Shown in pieces: positions 1 to 13,671 of a DNA stretch of 64,000 nt (position 1 is the stretch's first letter; each line of letters begins with the position of its first letter). A model generated the notes under the pieces. The model was not told where the DNA came from and did not search any database. It saw only the letters and a list, made by a program, of their open reading frames with translations. The stretch comes from Streptomyces adelaidensis (GTDB lineage: Bacteria; Actinomycetota; Actinomycetes; Streptomycetales; Streptomycetaceae). The stretch is from positions 124,001-188,000 of the forward strand of contig NZ_JAEMUX010000002.1 of the NCBI RefSeq assembly GCF_016598475.1, written 5' to 3'. Position numbers and translations under genes: made by a program.

Positions 1-659
1 GCGAAGAGGACGACGAGGCCGTCGCGGAGGAGACCGAGCCGGTCGACCCCGTCCAGGCCCTGCGCGAGGAACTGCGGACCCTGCCCGGCGAGTGGTACGT
101 CATCCACACGTACGCCGGTTACGAGAACCGCGTGAAGACCAACCTCGAACAGCGTGCCGTCTCGCTGAACGTCGAGGACTTCATCTTCCAGGCCGAGGTG
201 CCGCAGGAAGAGGTCGCGCAGATCAAGAACGGCGAGCGCAAGACCATCCGTCAGAACAAGCTCCCCGGCTACGTGCTGGTGCGCATGGACCTGACGAACG
301 AGTCCTGGGGCGTCGTCCGCAACACCCCCGGCGTCACCGGCTTCGTGGGCAACGCCTACGACCCGTACCCGCTGACCCTGGACGAGATCGTCAAGATGCT
401 CGCCCCGGAGGCCGAGGAGAGGGCCGCCCGCGAGGCCGCCGAGGCCGAGGGCAAGCCGGTCCCGCAGCGCAAGGTCGAGGTCCAGGTGCTCGACTTCGAG
501 GTGGGCGACTCGGTCACCGTCACGGACGGTCCGTTCGCCACGCTCCAGGCGACGATCAACGAGATCAACGCCGACTCGAAGAAGGTCAAGGGTCTCGTCG
601 AGATCTTCGGCCGCGAGACGCCGGTCGAGCTGTCGTTCGACCAGATCCAGAAGAACTAG
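1..659 (+). CDS. nusG: Transcription termination/antitermination factor NusG (5' end missing)
   Basis: NusG binds the RNA polymerase clamp and couples transcription to Rho or the ribosome. The reading frame is already open at the first base of the window, so the start lies outside. The visible N-terminus is acidic, as in Streptomyces NusG. The NGN domain follows ([16 protein letters not shown] at 91-138), then an acidic linker, then a C-terminal KOW domain ([13 protein letters not shown]). The stop is TAG. Its position directly ahead of rplK-rplA is the usual secE-nusG-rplK-rplA order. A strong terminator-like hairpin separates it from rplK. Confidence 0.97.
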   Translation, partial: EEDDEAVAEETEPVDPVQALREELRTLPGEWYVIHTYAGYENRVKTNLEQRAVSLNVEDFIFQAEVPQEEVAQIKNGERKTIRQNKLPGYVLVRMDLTNESWGVVRNTPGVTGFVGNAYDPYPLTLDEIVKMLAPEAEERAAREAAEAEGKPVPQRKVEVQVLDFEVGDSVTVTDGPFATLQATINEINADSKKVKGLVEIFGRETPVELSFDQIQKN

Positions 660-695
660 TTCCCCACCGGGACTTCTGGACTTATAGCTTCCGCG

Positions 696-740
696 CAGGT
701 CAGGCAGGCTTTCGCAGCCCGCCTGACCTGCTCGGTTTTT
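696..740 (+). terminator. Intrinsic terminator between nusG and rplK
   Basis: CAGGTCAGGC (696-705) pairs perfectly with GCCTGACCTG (721-730). An inner GGCT/AGCC pairing closes on the TTCGC loop, and a run of five T lies at 736-740. It should end most nusG transcripts. The following 97 nt form the leader of rplK, where I see no promoter I can assign with confidence. Confidence 0.8.
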
Positions 741-837
741 GGCCGCGCATCTATACCCGTTATCGTTGTGCGGTATGCCTTCAACCGGGACGCGACCCGG
801 GTGCGGGCGGACTCGAATCGAAAGGACCCGGAGAGCA

Positions 838-1272
838 ATGCCTCCCAAGAAGAAGAAGGTCACGGGGCTCATCAAGCTCCAGATCCAGGCCGGCGCGGCC
901 AACCCGGCTCCGCCGGTCGGCCCCGCGCTCGGTCAGCACGGCGTCAACATCATGGAGTTCTGCAAGGCCTACAACGCCGCGACCGAGTCGCAGCGCGGTT
1001 GGGTCATCCCGGTGGAGATCACGGTCTACGAGGACCGCTCCTTCACCTTCATCACCAAGACGCCGCCGGCCGCGAAGATGATCCTCAAGGCCGCGGGCGT
1101 GGAGAAGGGCTCCGGCGAGCCGCACAAGACCAAGGTCGCCAAGATCACTCAGGCGCAGGTCCGCGAGATCGCCACCACGAAGATGCCCGACCTCAACGCC
1201 AACGACCTGGACGCCGCGTCGAAGATCATCGCCGGCACCGCGCGTTCCATGGGCATCACGGTCGAGGGCTGA
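838..1272 (+). CDS. rplK: 50S ribosomal protein L11
   Basis: L11 forms the GTPase-associated centre of the 50S subunit with 23S rRNA helices 43/44; in Streptomyces it is the site of thiostrepton action and is needed for the RelA stringent response. The product is 144 aa, the normal family length. It starts [16 protein letters not shown] and contains the conserved [11 protein letters not shown] loop. The ATG at 838 follows a CCCGGAGAG ribosome binding site. Upstream in-frame codons are rejected because they add a non-conserved stretch. It is co-transcribed with rplA, 103 nt downstream. Confidence 0.98.
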
Positions 1273-1375
1273 ACCCCACCTTCGTAGAACCATGCGGCCG
1301 CCGTACGAGCAGCCGCACGTGGCAGGGCCCGCTCGGCCCGTACCACGACTCCTTTCAGAACACACAGGAGCAGTT

Positions 1376-2101
1376 GTGAGCAAGCGCAGCAAGGCTCTCC
1401 GCGCTGCGGACGCCAAGATCGACCGGGAGAAGCAGTACGCCCCGCTCGAGGCCGTCCGTCTCGCCAAGGAGACCTCCACGTCCAAGTTCGACGGCACCGT
1501 CGAGGTCGCCTTCCGTCTGGGTGTCGACCCGCGTAAGGCCGACCAGATGGTCCGTGGCACCGTGAACCTCCCGCACGGCACCGGTAAGACCGCCCGGGTC
1601 CTGGTCTTCGCGACCGGTGACCGTGCCGAGGCCGCGACTGCCGCGGGTGCCGACATCGTCGGTTCCGACGAGCTCATCGACGAGGTGGCGAAGGGCCGTC
1701 TGGACTTCGACGCCGTCGTCGCCACCCCGGACCTCATGGGCAAGGTCGGCCGTCTCGGCCGCGTGCTCGGTCCCCGTGGTCTCATGCCGAACCCCAAGAC
1801 CGGCACCGTGACCCCGGACGTCGTGAAGGCCGTCACCGAGATCAAGGGCGGCAAGATCGAGTTCCGCGTCGACAAGCACTCGAACCTGCACTTCATCATT
1901 GGCAAGACGTCGTTCGACGACACCCAGCTGGTGGAGAACTACGCGGCGGCGCTGGAGGAGATCCTCCGTCTGAAGCCGTCCGCCGCGAAGGGCCGCTACA
2001 TCAAGAAGGCCGCCCTCAGCACCACGATCGGCCCCGGCATCCCGCTGGACTCCAACCGCACCCGCAACCTCCTCGTCGAGGAGGACCCGGCCGCCGTCTG
2101 A
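1376..2101 (+). CDS. rplA: 50S ribosomal protein L1
   Basis: L1 binds the L1 stalk of 23S rRNA and, in most bacteria, represses the L11-L1 mRNA. The product is 241 aa from a GTG preceded by CAGGAGCA. Conserved blocks are visible, including [15 protein letters not shown]. The 103-nt space after rplK is longer than usual for this pair and may contain an L1-binding element, though I did not identify one with certainty. A perfect terminator follows the stop. Confidence 0.98.
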   Translation: MSKRSKALRAADAKIDREKQYAPLEAVRLAKETSTSKFDGTVEVAFRLGVDPRKADQMVRGTVNLPHGTGKTARVLVFATGDRAEAATAAGADIVGSDELIDEVAKGRLDFDAVVATPDLMGKVGRLGRVLGPRGLMPNPKTGTVTPDVVKAVTEIKGGKIEFRVDKHSNLHFIIGKTSFDDTQLVENYAAALEEILRLKPSAAKGRYIKKAALSTTIGPGIPLDSNRTRNLLVEEDPAAV

Positions 2102-2144
2102 GTCTGACGCTCACCGGCAGCCGCGTCGCGCACGCGTAGCCCGA

Positions 2145-2189
2145 GGACGAGCCCCGCAACCTTTCGAGGTGCGGGGCTCGTCCCTTTTG
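2145..2189 (+). terminator. Intrinsic terminator after rplA
   Basis: GGACGAGCCCCGCAACCT (2145-2162) pairs with AGGTGCGGGGCTCGTCC (2167-2183) with one bulged A and a TTCG tetraloop, followed by CTTTTGG. It closes the rplK-rplA transcript. Confidence 0.9.
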
Positions 2190-2268
2190 GTATACGGGTG
2201 GGCATACGCGCACAAGTGTGCTGCCCTGGTGTGCGGAGCACGGTAACTCTCCCTGGGGGTGGGGACGG

Positions 2269-3138
2269 ATGACCAGCACGACCAGGTGTCGCCGTACGGT
2301 CCTGTCGTTGACGGCGGTGGCCGCGCTGACCGGAGTGGCGGCCTGCGGTTCCGGCGACTCGGGCGAGGGCGGCGGTGGCGATCCGTTCGCGGCGCTTCGG
2401 CTAGCGGACAGGTCCACCGGCGACGCCGACTCCTCGAAGATCGAGTCCACCGGGGACATGGGCGACCTGATGTCCATCGAGGCGGACGGCGAGGTCGACT
2501 GGGCCGACGGCCTCAAGGGCACCATGACCATCACCTACACCGGCGGCCAGGCGGCCGAACAGATGGGCGAGCTGGGCATCACCGCGACGGAGGCCCGCTA
2601 TCTGCCCGACGCCTACTATGCGGACATGGGCGACCTGTTCGCCGAGCAGTACGGCGGCAAGCGGTGGATCAGGTACGCGTACGAGGACATGGAGGACATG
2701 ATCGGCGGGGCCTCCGGCACGTATGTGAAGGAACACCTCCAGAGCGTCACGCCGAACCAGTCCGTACGGCTCCTGCTGGCCTCCGGCGATGTCGAGAAGG
2801 TCGGCGAGGAGGACGTGCGCGGTGAGCGGGCCACGCACTACGTGGGCACTGTGAAGGTCGCCGACGTGCAGGAGCAGAACGCGAACCTCGGCGAGGACAT
2901 GCGGGCCGAGCTGGAGGAACAGCTGAAGGCGTCCGGCATCACCACCGCGGACATCGACGTCTGGATCAACGACGAGAACCTGCTGGTCAAGAAGGTCGAG
3001 AAGGGGGACACCGCGAACGGTGAGGTGAACTCCACGGTCTACTACAGCGACTACGGGACAGACGTCACCACCGAGGAGCCGCCGGCGAGCCAGACCGTTG
3101 ACTACAAGGACCTGCTGAGCTCCCTGCCGGCCCCCTGA
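2269..3138 (+). CDS. Predicted lipoprotein, LppX/LprG-like
   Basis: The 289-aa product has a type II signal peptide: RCRR, a hydrophobic stretch and a lipobox ending LTGVAAC-GS, so it should be lipidated on Cys and anchored outside the membrane. The mature part has repeated short strands typical of LppX/LprAFG/LolA-like folds, for example TMTITYTGGQAAEQMG and YAYEDMEDMIGG; that family assignment is by pattern only. The ATG at 2269 was chosen because it follows GGGGGTGGGGACGG and gives an N-region of normal length. The next gene is a divergent paralogue. A pair of lipoprotein genes at this place between rplA and rplJ is, as I recall, a general feature of Streptomyces. Substrate unknown. Confidence 0.75.
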   Translation: MTSTTRCRRTVLSLTAVAALTGVAACGSGDSGEGGGGDPFAALRLADRSTGDADSSKIESTGDMGDLMSIEADGEVDWADGLKGTMTITYTGGQAAEQMGELGITATEARYLPDAYYADMGDLFAEQYGGKRWIRYAYEDMEDMIGGASGTYVKEHLQSVTPNQSVRLLLASGDVEKVGEEDVRGERATHYVGTVKVADVQEQNANLGEDMRAELEEQLKASGITTADIDVWINDENLLVKKVEKGDTANGEVNSTVYYSDYGTDVTTEEPPASQTVDYKDLLSSLPAP

Positions 3139-3219
3139 AACCGCAGGACAGCCCGGACCCGGCGGCGCTAGTGTCCCTTCCGGCCCACACGGGTGGGGCC
3201 TGAGTTTCCAGGGGGACAC

Positions 3220-4113
3220 ATGAGGTTTGCCACGCACGGCTCGCCACGTCGACACAGAGCCGTCGGCATCGCCGTCGCGGCCGCGATGCTCGGCGGCGGC
3301 GTCACCGGCTGCGGGGCCGAGGAGAACTTGACGCCCGGCGAGGCGGTGGCCCGGGCCACCGAGAAGGCCGCGGACGTCACCTCGCTGCGCTACCGGGTGA
3401 CCGGGACGCTGCCGGAGCACGGGAAGGTGCGGGCCGAGGCCTCCATGGGCGTGCGGCCGTCGGTCATGAGCATGGAGTTGACCGGGCTCGGCGACACCGA
3501 GGACCGGCCCGTGGAGATCCGGTTCGTCGGCGGGGCCATGTACGTGCAGGGGGACACGTCGGTCCTCGGTGACACGGACGGGAAGCGCTGGATCGAGGCC
3601 GGGCCGGCCGTGTGGGGCAGCGGCACCGCGGACAACCAGTCCTACGGCGTCGTGCCCCGCCAGATGCAGGGCAGCCCGCTCCTGCAGTCCATGATCCTGT
3701 CCGGCGCCGACGACGTGAAGAAGACCGGCACCGAGACCGTCGACGGCACTGGGACCACCCACTACCGGGGCACGGTCACGACGAAGGAACTGCGGACCGC
3801 ACAGGGCGCCGCCAAGGACAAGGAGACCCGGGAACGCCTGACCACCGGCCTCGACCAGCTTCTGGGCCTCGGCCTGCGCTTCGGCAGCGCGCTCACCATG
3901 GACCTGTGGGTCGACGGGGACGACCGGGCCAAGCAGTTCCGGATGCGGGGGAAGACCAGCTCGCTGAACGGCAAGGGGCGTACGGTCGACACCGGTCCGC
4001 TCGACATGACCGTCACCTTCCTGGACGTCGACCCGTCGGTGACCGTCGAGCCCCCGGCGGCCGACGACACCGTGGACGCCGGCGCGCTGGCGGACGAGGC
4101 CGGGGTGAGCTGA
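3220..4113 (+). CDS. Predicted lipoprotein, paralogue of the preceding one
   Basis: The 297-aa product has a signal peptide ending in the lipobox GGGVTGC-GAEE. Its mature domain begins LTPGEAVARATEKAADVTSLRYRVTGTL, a pattern common to actinobacterial LppX/LprG-like lipoproteins in which an amphipathic helix is followed by a curved sheet that binds a lipid. The start at 3220 follows CCAGGGGGACAC. It lies 81 nt after its paralogue and probably shares its transcript. The KRWI and T-x-HY-x-GTV blocks are shared by both proteins, which supports tandem duplication. Function unknown. Confidence 0.72.
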   Translation: MRFATHGSPRRHRAVGIAVAAAMLGGGVTGCGAEENLTPGEAVARATEKAADVTSLRYRVTGTLPEHGKVRAEASMGVRPSVMSMELTGLGDTEDRPVEIRFVGGAMYVQGDTSVLGDTDGKRWIEAGPAVWGSGTADNQSYGVVPRQMQGSPLLQSMILSGADDVKKTGTETVDGTGTTHYRGTVTTKELRTAQGAAKDKETRERLTTGLDQLLGLGLRFGSALTMDLWVDGDDRAKQFRMRGKTSSLNGKGRTVDTGPLDMTVTFLDVDPSVTVEPPAADDTVDAGALADEAGVS

Positions 4114-4135
4114 GTGGCGGCCCGCGGGAGCTGAT

Positions 4136-4165
4136 TTGCTTGACGGCGATTCGGTCCCGTACTCT
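4136..4165 (+). promoter_or_regulatory. Probable rplJ promoter
   Basis: TTGCTT (4136-4141) and TACTCT (4160-4165) are 18 bp apart, an acceptable pair for the main sigma factor HrdB. An overlapping TTGACG at 4140 matches the -35 consensus better but leaves only 14 bp to the -10. Confidence 0.5.
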
Positions 4166-4169
4166 TCCG

Positions 4170-4406
4170 AAGAAGCCAAAGACCGCTGGTCGTTGCCGTG
4201 TGCTCGTACGAGGACGCGGTGGCCGAAGGATCCGCTGAACTGCGGACGACCCGCGTAGGTGTCTGTGGAAGTCGCTCCCGGTCCGGTTCCGTCGTCGTAC
4301 GGAATTCGTCCGGTCGAGCCACGCCCCGAGCGCCTGCGCCGGGGCGTTTCGTTTGTCCCAGCCCCTTCTGAGCGGTCCTCATCACCCGGAAGGAGGCCGA
4401 CGCTCT
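4170..4406 (+). ncRNA. L10-type ribosomal protein leader of rplJL with terminator-like hairpin
   Basis: The untranslated region contains the signature blocks AAAGACCGCTGGTCG and CCCGCGTAGGTG, typical of the L10 leader bound by the L10(L12)4 complex. Near its end ACGCCCCG (4321-4328) pairs with CGGGGCGT (4340-4347) and is followed by TTCGTTTG, which looks like an intrinsic terminator about 60 nt before rplJ. Together these suggest autoregulation by attenuation. The leader identity is well supported; the attenuation mechanism is inferred. Confidence 0.72.
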
Positions 4407-4937
4407 ATGGCAAGGCCCGACAAGGCTGCCGCGGTGGCCGAGCTCGCGGAGCAGTTCCGCAGCTCGAACGCCGCTGTGCTGACCGAGTACCGGGGTCTCA
4501 CCGTGGCGCAGCTCAAGACGCTGCGTCGTTCGCTCGGTGAGAACGCCCAGTACGCCGTGGTGAAGAACACGCTGACCAAGATTGCGGCCAACGAGGCCGG
4601 GATCTCTACGCTCGACGACCTGTTCAACGGTCCGACGGCGGTCGCCTTCGTCACCGGTGACCCGGTGGAGTCGGCGAAGGGTCTTCGTGACTTCGCCAAG
4701 GACAACCCCAACCTCGTCATCAAGGGCGGTGTCCTTGACGGCAAGGCGCTGTCCGCCGACGAGATCAAGAAGCTCGCGGACCTCGAGTCCCGCGAGGTTC
4801 TGCTCAGCAAGCTGGCGGGTGCCTTCAAGGGTAAGCAGACTCAGGCTGCTCAGCTCTTCCAGGCGCTTCCCTCGAAGCTCGTCCGCACCGTGGACGCTCT
4901 TCGCGCCAAGCAGGCCGAGCAGGGCGGTGCCGAGTAA
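4407..4937 (+). CDS. rplJ: 50S ribosomal protein L10
   Basis: L10 is the base of the L7/L12 stalk. The product is 176 aa, starting [17 protein letters not shown] and containing [15 protein letters not shown] and VVKNTL, both diagnostic of the family. The C-terminus carries the helix that binds L12 dimers. The start at 4407 is preceded by GGAAGGAGG with an 11-nt spacing. rplL follows after 125 nt. Confidence 0.98.
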   Translation: MARPDKAAAVAELAEQFRSSNAAVLTEYRGLTVAQLKTLRRSLGENAQYAVVKNTLTKIAANEAGISTLDDLFNGPTAVAFVTGDPVESAKGLRDFAKDNPNLVIKGGVLDGKALSADEIKKLADLESREVLLSKLAGAFKGKQTQAAQLFQALPSKLVRTVDALRAKQAEQGGAE

Positions 4938-5062
4938 TTCGGCTCCCGAAATGACCGCTGCCTGAGGCGCACGCCTACAGCAACGGTCGTAGCGGGCCCG
5001 AACGTACGCCCGCCAGACATGTACACCCGGCACCAGCCGAATTAGTGGAAGGATCGCCCATC

Positions 5063-5443
5063 ATGGCGAAGCTCAGCCAGGAAGACCTGCTCGCCCAGTT
5101 CGAGGAGCTCACCCTCATCGAGCTCTCCGAGTTCGTGAAGGCGTTCGAGGAGAAGTTCGACGTCACCGCCGCCGCGGCCGTCGCCGCCGCCCCGGTCGGC
5201 CCGACCGCCGCCGCCGAGGTTGCCGAGGAGCAGGACGAGTTCGACGTCATCCTCACCGGCGCCGGCGAGAAGAAGATCCAGGTCATCAAGGTCGTGCGCG
5301 AGCTCACCTCCCTGGGCCTCAAGGAGGCCAAGGACCTCGTGGACGGCGCCCCGAAGCCCGTTCTCGAGAAGGTCGCCAAGGAGGCCGCCGAGAAGGCTGC
5401 CGAGTCCCTCAAGGGCGCCGGCGCCTCCGTCGAGGTCAAGTAA
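5063..5443 (+). CDS. rplL: 50S ribosomal protein L7/L12
   Basis: This stalk protein recruits elongation-factor GTPases. The product is 126 aa. It has an N-terminal dimerisation domain, an Ala/Pro-rich hinge ([17 protein letters not shown]) and a C-terminal domain with [10 protein letters not shown] and the factor-binding block [20 protein letters not shown]. The ATG at 5063 follows GTGGAAGGATC. The 3' side is a 647-nt region with a strong hairpin before rpoB. Confidence 0.98.
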   Translation: MAKLSQEDLLAQFEELTLIELSEFVKAFEEKFDVTAAAAVAAAPVGPTAAAEVAEEQDEFDVILTGAGEKKIQVIKVVRELTSLGLKEAKDLVDGAPKPVLEKVAKEAAEKAAESLKGAGASVEVK

Positions 5444-5544
5444 GGCCTCGCTGGTCCGCCAGCTCTCCTGGGTCCGCGAGGATCCGTGCGGGACGCTTCT
5501 GAGACGAGAATCAAAAACTCGTTCGAAGCTGTAACGCGAACGTA

Positions 5545-5582
5545 CCGAAGGGCGATCACCCAACTGGGTGGTCGCCCTTCGG
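5545..5582 (+). terminator. Strong hairpin between rplL and rpoB (partial terminator or processing site)
   Basis: CCGAAGGGCGATCACCC (5545-5561) pairs with GGGTGGTCGCCCTTCGG (5566-5582), 17 bp with one G-T pair and an AACT loop. There is no clean T run after it (CGTTCC). In many bacteria a leaky terminator or RNase III site here lowers rpoBC expression relative to rplJL, and that role is the likeliest one. Confidence 0.7.
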
Positions 5583-5877
5583 CGTTCCGGGACGTCGGGT
5601 GACGGCTGCCTTGTACTGCCGGTGGTGGCGAGTATGGTGATCTTCGTCGTGCCTCCGGAGACCTCGGGTGGCGGGCCGCGAGTGACGATCGCGGCATCCG
5701 GATCGGGTATGAGGGGCCTTGACGAACTGCACGCAGCGCGCAATTCTCAGGACGCGTCGTCACACCGATCCGAACTCCGAGGCATGGATCGACGGCGAAG
5801 AGGGCAGTATCAACGTGCATTGAGGGCGTGGGCTTGCGTAGGTGTCGAGAACAACGAGGGTCTCAAGAAACCCGCAC

Positions 5878-5906
5878 TGGACATCAGTGTGCCAAGTGGC
5901 TACACT
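5878..5906 (+). promoter_or_regulatory. Probable rpoB promoter
   Basis: TGGACA (5878-5883) and TACACT (5901-5906) are separated by exactly 17 bp, a good HrdB-type promoter. It gives a leader of about 175 nt before the rpoB TTG start. Confidence 0.6.
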
Positions 5907-6090
5907 GACCCTTTGCGCTGCCTGTTAGCTGTCCCCTGCCCGTCACCAGGGGCATGCCCTCACTTGAGCATCGACGATCAGACCATTCCTGACTTGGCCA
6001 TATCGCCAAATTAGGAACAACCTGCTCTCTTTGCGCAAGAGAGGGGCCGGTACGCGCGTAGTGAGTCCGAGCCCTCGGAAGGACCCCCTC

Positions 6091-9000
6091 TTGGCCGCCT
6101 CGCGCAACGCCTCGACCGCGAATACGAACAACGCCGCCAGCACCGCCCCGCTGCGCATCTCCTTTGCAAAGATCAAGGAGCCCCTCGAGGTTCCGAACCT
6201 GCTTGCTCTGCAGACCGAGAGCTTTGACTGGCTGCTCGGCAACACCGCCTGGCAGAGTCGGGTCGAGGAAGCTCTTGAGAGCGGACAGGATGTCCCCACC
6301 AAGTCCGGTCTGGAAGAGATCTTCGAGGAGATCTCCCCGATCGAGGACTTCTCCGGGTCGATGTCGCTGACCTTCCGCGACCACCGCTTCGAGCCGCCGA
6401 AGAACAGCATCGACGAGTGCAAGGACCGCGACTTCACGTACGCGGCCCCGCTCTTCGTGACGGCCGAGTTCACCAACAACGAGACCGGTGAGATCAAGTC
6501 CCAGACCGTCTTCATGGGCGATTTCCCGCTCATGACGGGCAAGGGCACCTTCGTCATCAACGGCACCGAGCGTGTCGTCGTGTCGCAGCTGGTCCGTTCG
6601 CCGGGCGTCTACTTCGACTCCTCGATCGACAAGACGTCCGACAAGGACATCTTCTCCGCCAAGATCATCCCGTCCCGGGGTGCCTGGCTGGAGATGGAGA
6701 TCGACAAGCGCGACATGGTCGGTGTCCGTATCGACCGCAAGCGCAAGCAGTCCGTGACCGTCCTGCTCAAGGCTCTCGGGTGGACCACCGAGCAGATCCT
6801 GGAGGAGTTCGGCGAGTACGAGTCCATGCGCGCCACCCTGGAGAAGGACCACACCCAGGGCCAGGACGACGCGCTGCTCGACATCTACCGCAAGCTGCGT
6901 CCGGGCGAGCCCCCCACGCGTGAGGCCGCGCAGACGCTTCTTGAGAACCTGTACTTCAACCCCAAGCGTTACGACCTCGCGAAGGTCGGCCGCTACAAGG
7001 TCAACAAGAAGCTGGGCGGGGAAGCGCCGCTCAACGCGGGCGTCCTGACCGTCGAGGACGTCATCTCGACGATCAAGTACCTGGTGAAGCTGCACGCCGG
7101 CGAGACCGAGACGGCCGCTGACAACGGCACGACGATCGTCGTCGAGACCGACGACATCGACCACTTCGGCAACCGTCGTCTGCGCAGCGTCGGCGAGCTC
7201 ATCCAGAACCAGGTCCGTACGGGTCTGGCGCGTATGGAGCGAGTCGTCCGCGAGCGCATGACGACTCAGGACGTCGAGGCGATCACGCCGCAGACCCTGA
7301 TCAACATCAGGCCGGTCGTCGCCTCCATCAAGGAGTTCTTCGGCACCAGCCAGCTGTCGCAGTTCATGGACCAGAACAACCCGCTGTCGGGTCTCACCCA
7401 CAAGCGCCGTCTGTCGGCGCTCGGCCCGGGTGGTCTCTCCCGTGAGCGGGCCGGCTTCGAGGTCCGTGACGTGCACCCCTCGCACTACGGCCGCATGTGC
7501 CCGATCGAGACCCCTGAAGGCCCGAACATCGGTCTGATCGGCTCGCTCGCCTCCTACGGCCGCGTCAACGCGTTCGGTTTCGTGGAGACGCCGTACCGCC
7601 GGGTCACCGACGGTGTCGTCACCGACGAGGTCGACTACCTGACGGCCGACGAAGAGGACCGCTTCGTCATCGCGCAGGCCAACGCCACGCTCAACGACGA
7701 CATGCGCTTCACCGAGAACCGCGTACTGGTCCGCCGCCGTGGCGGTGAGGTCGACTACGTCCCCGGTGACGACGTCGACTACATGGACGTCTCGCCGCGC
7801 CAGATGGTGTCGGTCGCGACCGCCATGATCCCGTTCCTGGAGCACGACGACGCCAACCGTGCCCTCATGGGCGCGAACATGATGCGCCAGGCCGTGCCGC
7901 TCATCAAGTCCGAGTCCCCGCTCGTCGGCACCGGCATGGAGTACCGCTCCGCCGTCGACGCCGGCGACGTGGTCAAGGCCGAGAAGGACGGTGTGGTCCA
8001 GGAGGTCTCCGCGGACTACATCACCACCGCCAACGACGACGGCACGTACATCACGTACCGCCTGGCCAAGTTCGCCCGCTCCAACCAGGGCACCTCGGTC
8101 AACCAGAAGGTCATCGTCAACGAGGGCGACCGCATCATCACGGGCCAGGTGCTCGCCGACGGTCCGGCCACGCAGAACGGCGAGATGGCGCTCGGCAAGA
8201 ACCTGCTGGTCGCGTTCATGCCGTGGGAGGGTCACAACTACGAGGACGCGATCATCCTGTCGCAGCGCCTCGTGCAGGACGACGTCCTCTCCTCGATCCA
8301 CATCGAGGAGCACGAGGTCGACGCCCGTGACACCAAGCTCGGCCCCGAGGAGATCACCCGGGACATCCCGAACGTCTCCGAGGAGGTCCTCGCCGACCTC
8401 GACGAGCGCGGCATCATCCGTATCGGTGCCGAGGTCGTCGCCGGTGACATCCTCGTCGGCAAGGTCACGCCCAAGGGTGAGACCGAGCTGACGCCGGAGG
8501 AGCGCCTGCTCCGCGCGATCTTCGGTGAGAAGGCGCGCGAGGTCCGTGACACCTCGCTGAAGGTGCCGCACGGCGAGATCGGCAAGGTCATCGGCGTCCG
8601 CGTCTTCGACCGTGAGGAGGGCGACGAGCTTCCCCCCGGTGTCAACCAGCTGGTGCGCGTGTACGTGGCGCAGAAGCGGAAGATCACCGACGGTGACAAG
8701 CTCGCCGGCCGGCACGGCAACAAGGGCGTCATCTCGAAGATCCTGCCGATCGAGGACATGCCGTTCCTGGAGGACGGCACCCCGGTCGACATCATCCTCA
8801 ACCCGCTGGGTGTCCCGTCCCGAATGAACCCGGGACAGGTCCTGGAGATCCACCTCGGCTGGCTCGCCAGCCGCGGCTGGGACGTCTCCGGCCTCGCGGA
8901 CGACTGGGCGCAGCGCCTCCAGGCCATCGAGGCCGACAAGGTCGAGCCCGGCACCAACGTCGCCACCCCCGTCTTCGACGGTGCGCGTGAGGACGAGCTG

Positions 9001-9576
9001 GCGGGTCTGCTGAACCACACGATCCCGAACCGCGACGGTTCGCGCATGGTGCTCCCGACCGGTAAGGCGCCGCTGTTCGACGGCCGCTCCGGCGAGCCGT
9101 TCCCGGAGCCCGTCTCCGTCGGCTACATGTACATCCTCAAGCTCCACCACCTGGTCGACGACAAGCTCCACGCCCGTTCGACCGGTCCGTACTCGATGAT
9201 CACCCAGCAGCCGCTGGGTGGTAAGGCCCAGTTCGGTGGCCAGCGATTCGGCGAGATGGAGGTGTGGGCGCTGGAGGCATACGGCGCCGCGTACGCCCTC
9301 CAGGAGCTGCTGACCATCAAGTCCGACGACGTCACCGGCCGCGTGAAGGTCTACGAGGCCATCGTCAAGGGCGAGAACATCCCCGAGCCCGGCATCCCCG
9401 AGTCCTTCAAGGTGCTCATCAAGGAGATGCAGTCTCTCTGCCTCAACGTGGAGGTGCTGTCCAGTGACGGTATGTCCATCGAAATGCGTGACACCGACGA
9501 GGACGTCTTCCGCGCGGCGGAGGAGCTCGGCATCGACCTGTCCCGGCGTGAGCCGAGCAGCGTCGAAGAGGTCTGA
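6091..9576 (+). CDS. rpoB: DNA-directed RNA polymerase subunit beta
   Basis: The beta subunit is 1161 aa, the exact length known for Streptomyces. The start is the TTG at 6091 ([14 protein letters not shown]) behind CGGAAGGACC; an upstream GTG at 6061 has a poorer site and is less conserved. The rifampicin-binding cluster is wild type: [17 protein letters not shown] followed by [11 protein letters not shown], with S433, H437, R440 and S442 intact, so the enzyme should be rifampicin-sensitive. The C-terminal block [25 protein letters not shown] is canonical. rpoC follows after 97 nt. Confidence 0.99.
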   Translation: MAASRNASTANTNNAASTAPLRISFAKIKEPLEVPNLLALQTESFDWLLGNTAWQSRVEEALESGQDVPTKSGLEEIFEEISPIEDFSGSMSLTFRDHRFEPPKNSIDECKDRDFTYAAPLFVTAEFTNNETGEIKSQTVFMGDFPLMTGKGTFVINGTERVVVSQLVRSPGVYFDSSIDKTSDKDIFSAKIIPSRGAWLEMEIDKRDMVGVRIDRKRKQSVTVLLKALGWTTEQILEEFGEYESMRATLEKDHTQGQDDALLDIYRKLRPGEPPTREAAQTLLENLYFNPKRYDLAKVGRYKVNKKLGGEAPLNAGVLTVEDVISTIKYLVKLHAGETETAADNGTTIVVETDDIDHFGNRRLRSVGELIQNQVRTGLARMERVVRERMTTQDVEAITPQTLINIRPVVASIKEFFGTSQLSQFMDQNNPLSGLTHKRRLSALGPGGLSRERAGFEVRDVHPSHYGRMCPIETPEGPNIGLIGSLASYGRVNAFGFVETPYRRVTDGVVTDEVDYLTADEEDRFVIAQANATLNDDMRFTENRVLVRRRGGEVDYVPGDDVDYMDVSPRQMVSVATAMIPFLEHDDANRALMGANMMRQAVPLIKSESPLVGTGMEYRSAVDAGDVVKAEKDGVVQEVSADYITTANDDGTYITYRLAKFARSNQGTSVNQKVIVNEGDRIITGQVLADGPATQNGEMALGKNLLVAFMPWEGHNYEDAIILSQRLVQDDVLSSIHIEEHEVDARDTKLGPEEITRDIPNVSEEVLADLDERGIIRIGAEVVAGDILVGKVTPKGETELTPEERLLRAIFGEKAREVRDTSLKVPHGEIGKVIGVRVFDREEGDELPPGVNQLVRVYVAQKRKITDGDKLAGRHGNKGVISKILPIEDMPFLEDGTPVDIILNPLGVPSRMNPGQVLEIHLGWLASRGWDVSGLADDWAQRLQAIEADKVEPGTNVATPVFDGAREDELAGLLNHTIPNRDGSRMVLPTGKAPLFDGRSGEPFPEPVSVGYMYILKLHHLVDDKLHARSTGPYSMITQQPLGGKAQFGGQRFGEMEVWALEAYGAAYALQELLTIKSDDVTGRVKVYEAIVKGENIPEPGIPESFKVLIKEMQSLCLNVEVLSSDGMSIEMRDTDEDVFRAAEELGIDLSRREPSSVEEV

Positions 9577-9673
9577 CGGGAGTTCGGCGGGCCTTGAGCG
9601 ATCAAGGCCCGCCGGCCCCAGGACCCCCGTATCAGACCCCATGACTTACAACCCTGAGAGGGATTGACGCATA

Positions 9674-13573
<3,900 letters not shown>

Positions 13574-13621
13574 GCGAGTCGGTCGAGTCGGTTGAGTTGA
13601 ACCGACTTGAACCGAGTTGAA

Positions 13622-13668
13622 CCGAAGGGCGGTCACTCCGTTTCGTACGGGGTGACCGCCCTTCGGCG
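13622..13668 (+). terminator. Terminator after rpoC
   Basis: CCGAAGGGCGGTCACTCCG (13622-13640) pairs with the stretch 13648-13666 over 19 bp with one mismatch and a 7-nt loop. It is almost the same sequence as the hairpin before rpoB. Just upstream, TTGAACCGA is repeated three times (about 13595-13625). Being symmetric, the hairpin may also end the convergent metalloprotease transcript. Confidence 0.8.
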
Positions 13669-13671
13669 TGC

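Larger units (their letters stand above)
5444..6090 (+). other. Long untranslated region between rplL and rpoB
   Basis: I see no gene in this 647-nt space. It holds the hairpin at 5545-5582, a promoter-like pair at 5878-5906 and a probable rpoB leader of about 180 nt. The leader contains CTGCTCTCTTTGCGCAAGAGAGGGG-type short pairing close to the start. Confidence 0.7.

Noticed and set aside
4140..4165. TTGACG as the -35 of the rplJ promoter
   Set aside because: It is the best -35 match, but the spacer to TACTCT would be 14 bp. TTGCTT at 4136 gives 18 bp and was preferred.
6091..9576. Rifampicin-resistant or duplicated rpoB
   Set aside because: The rifampicin cluster is the wild-type sequence at S433, H437, R440 and S442.
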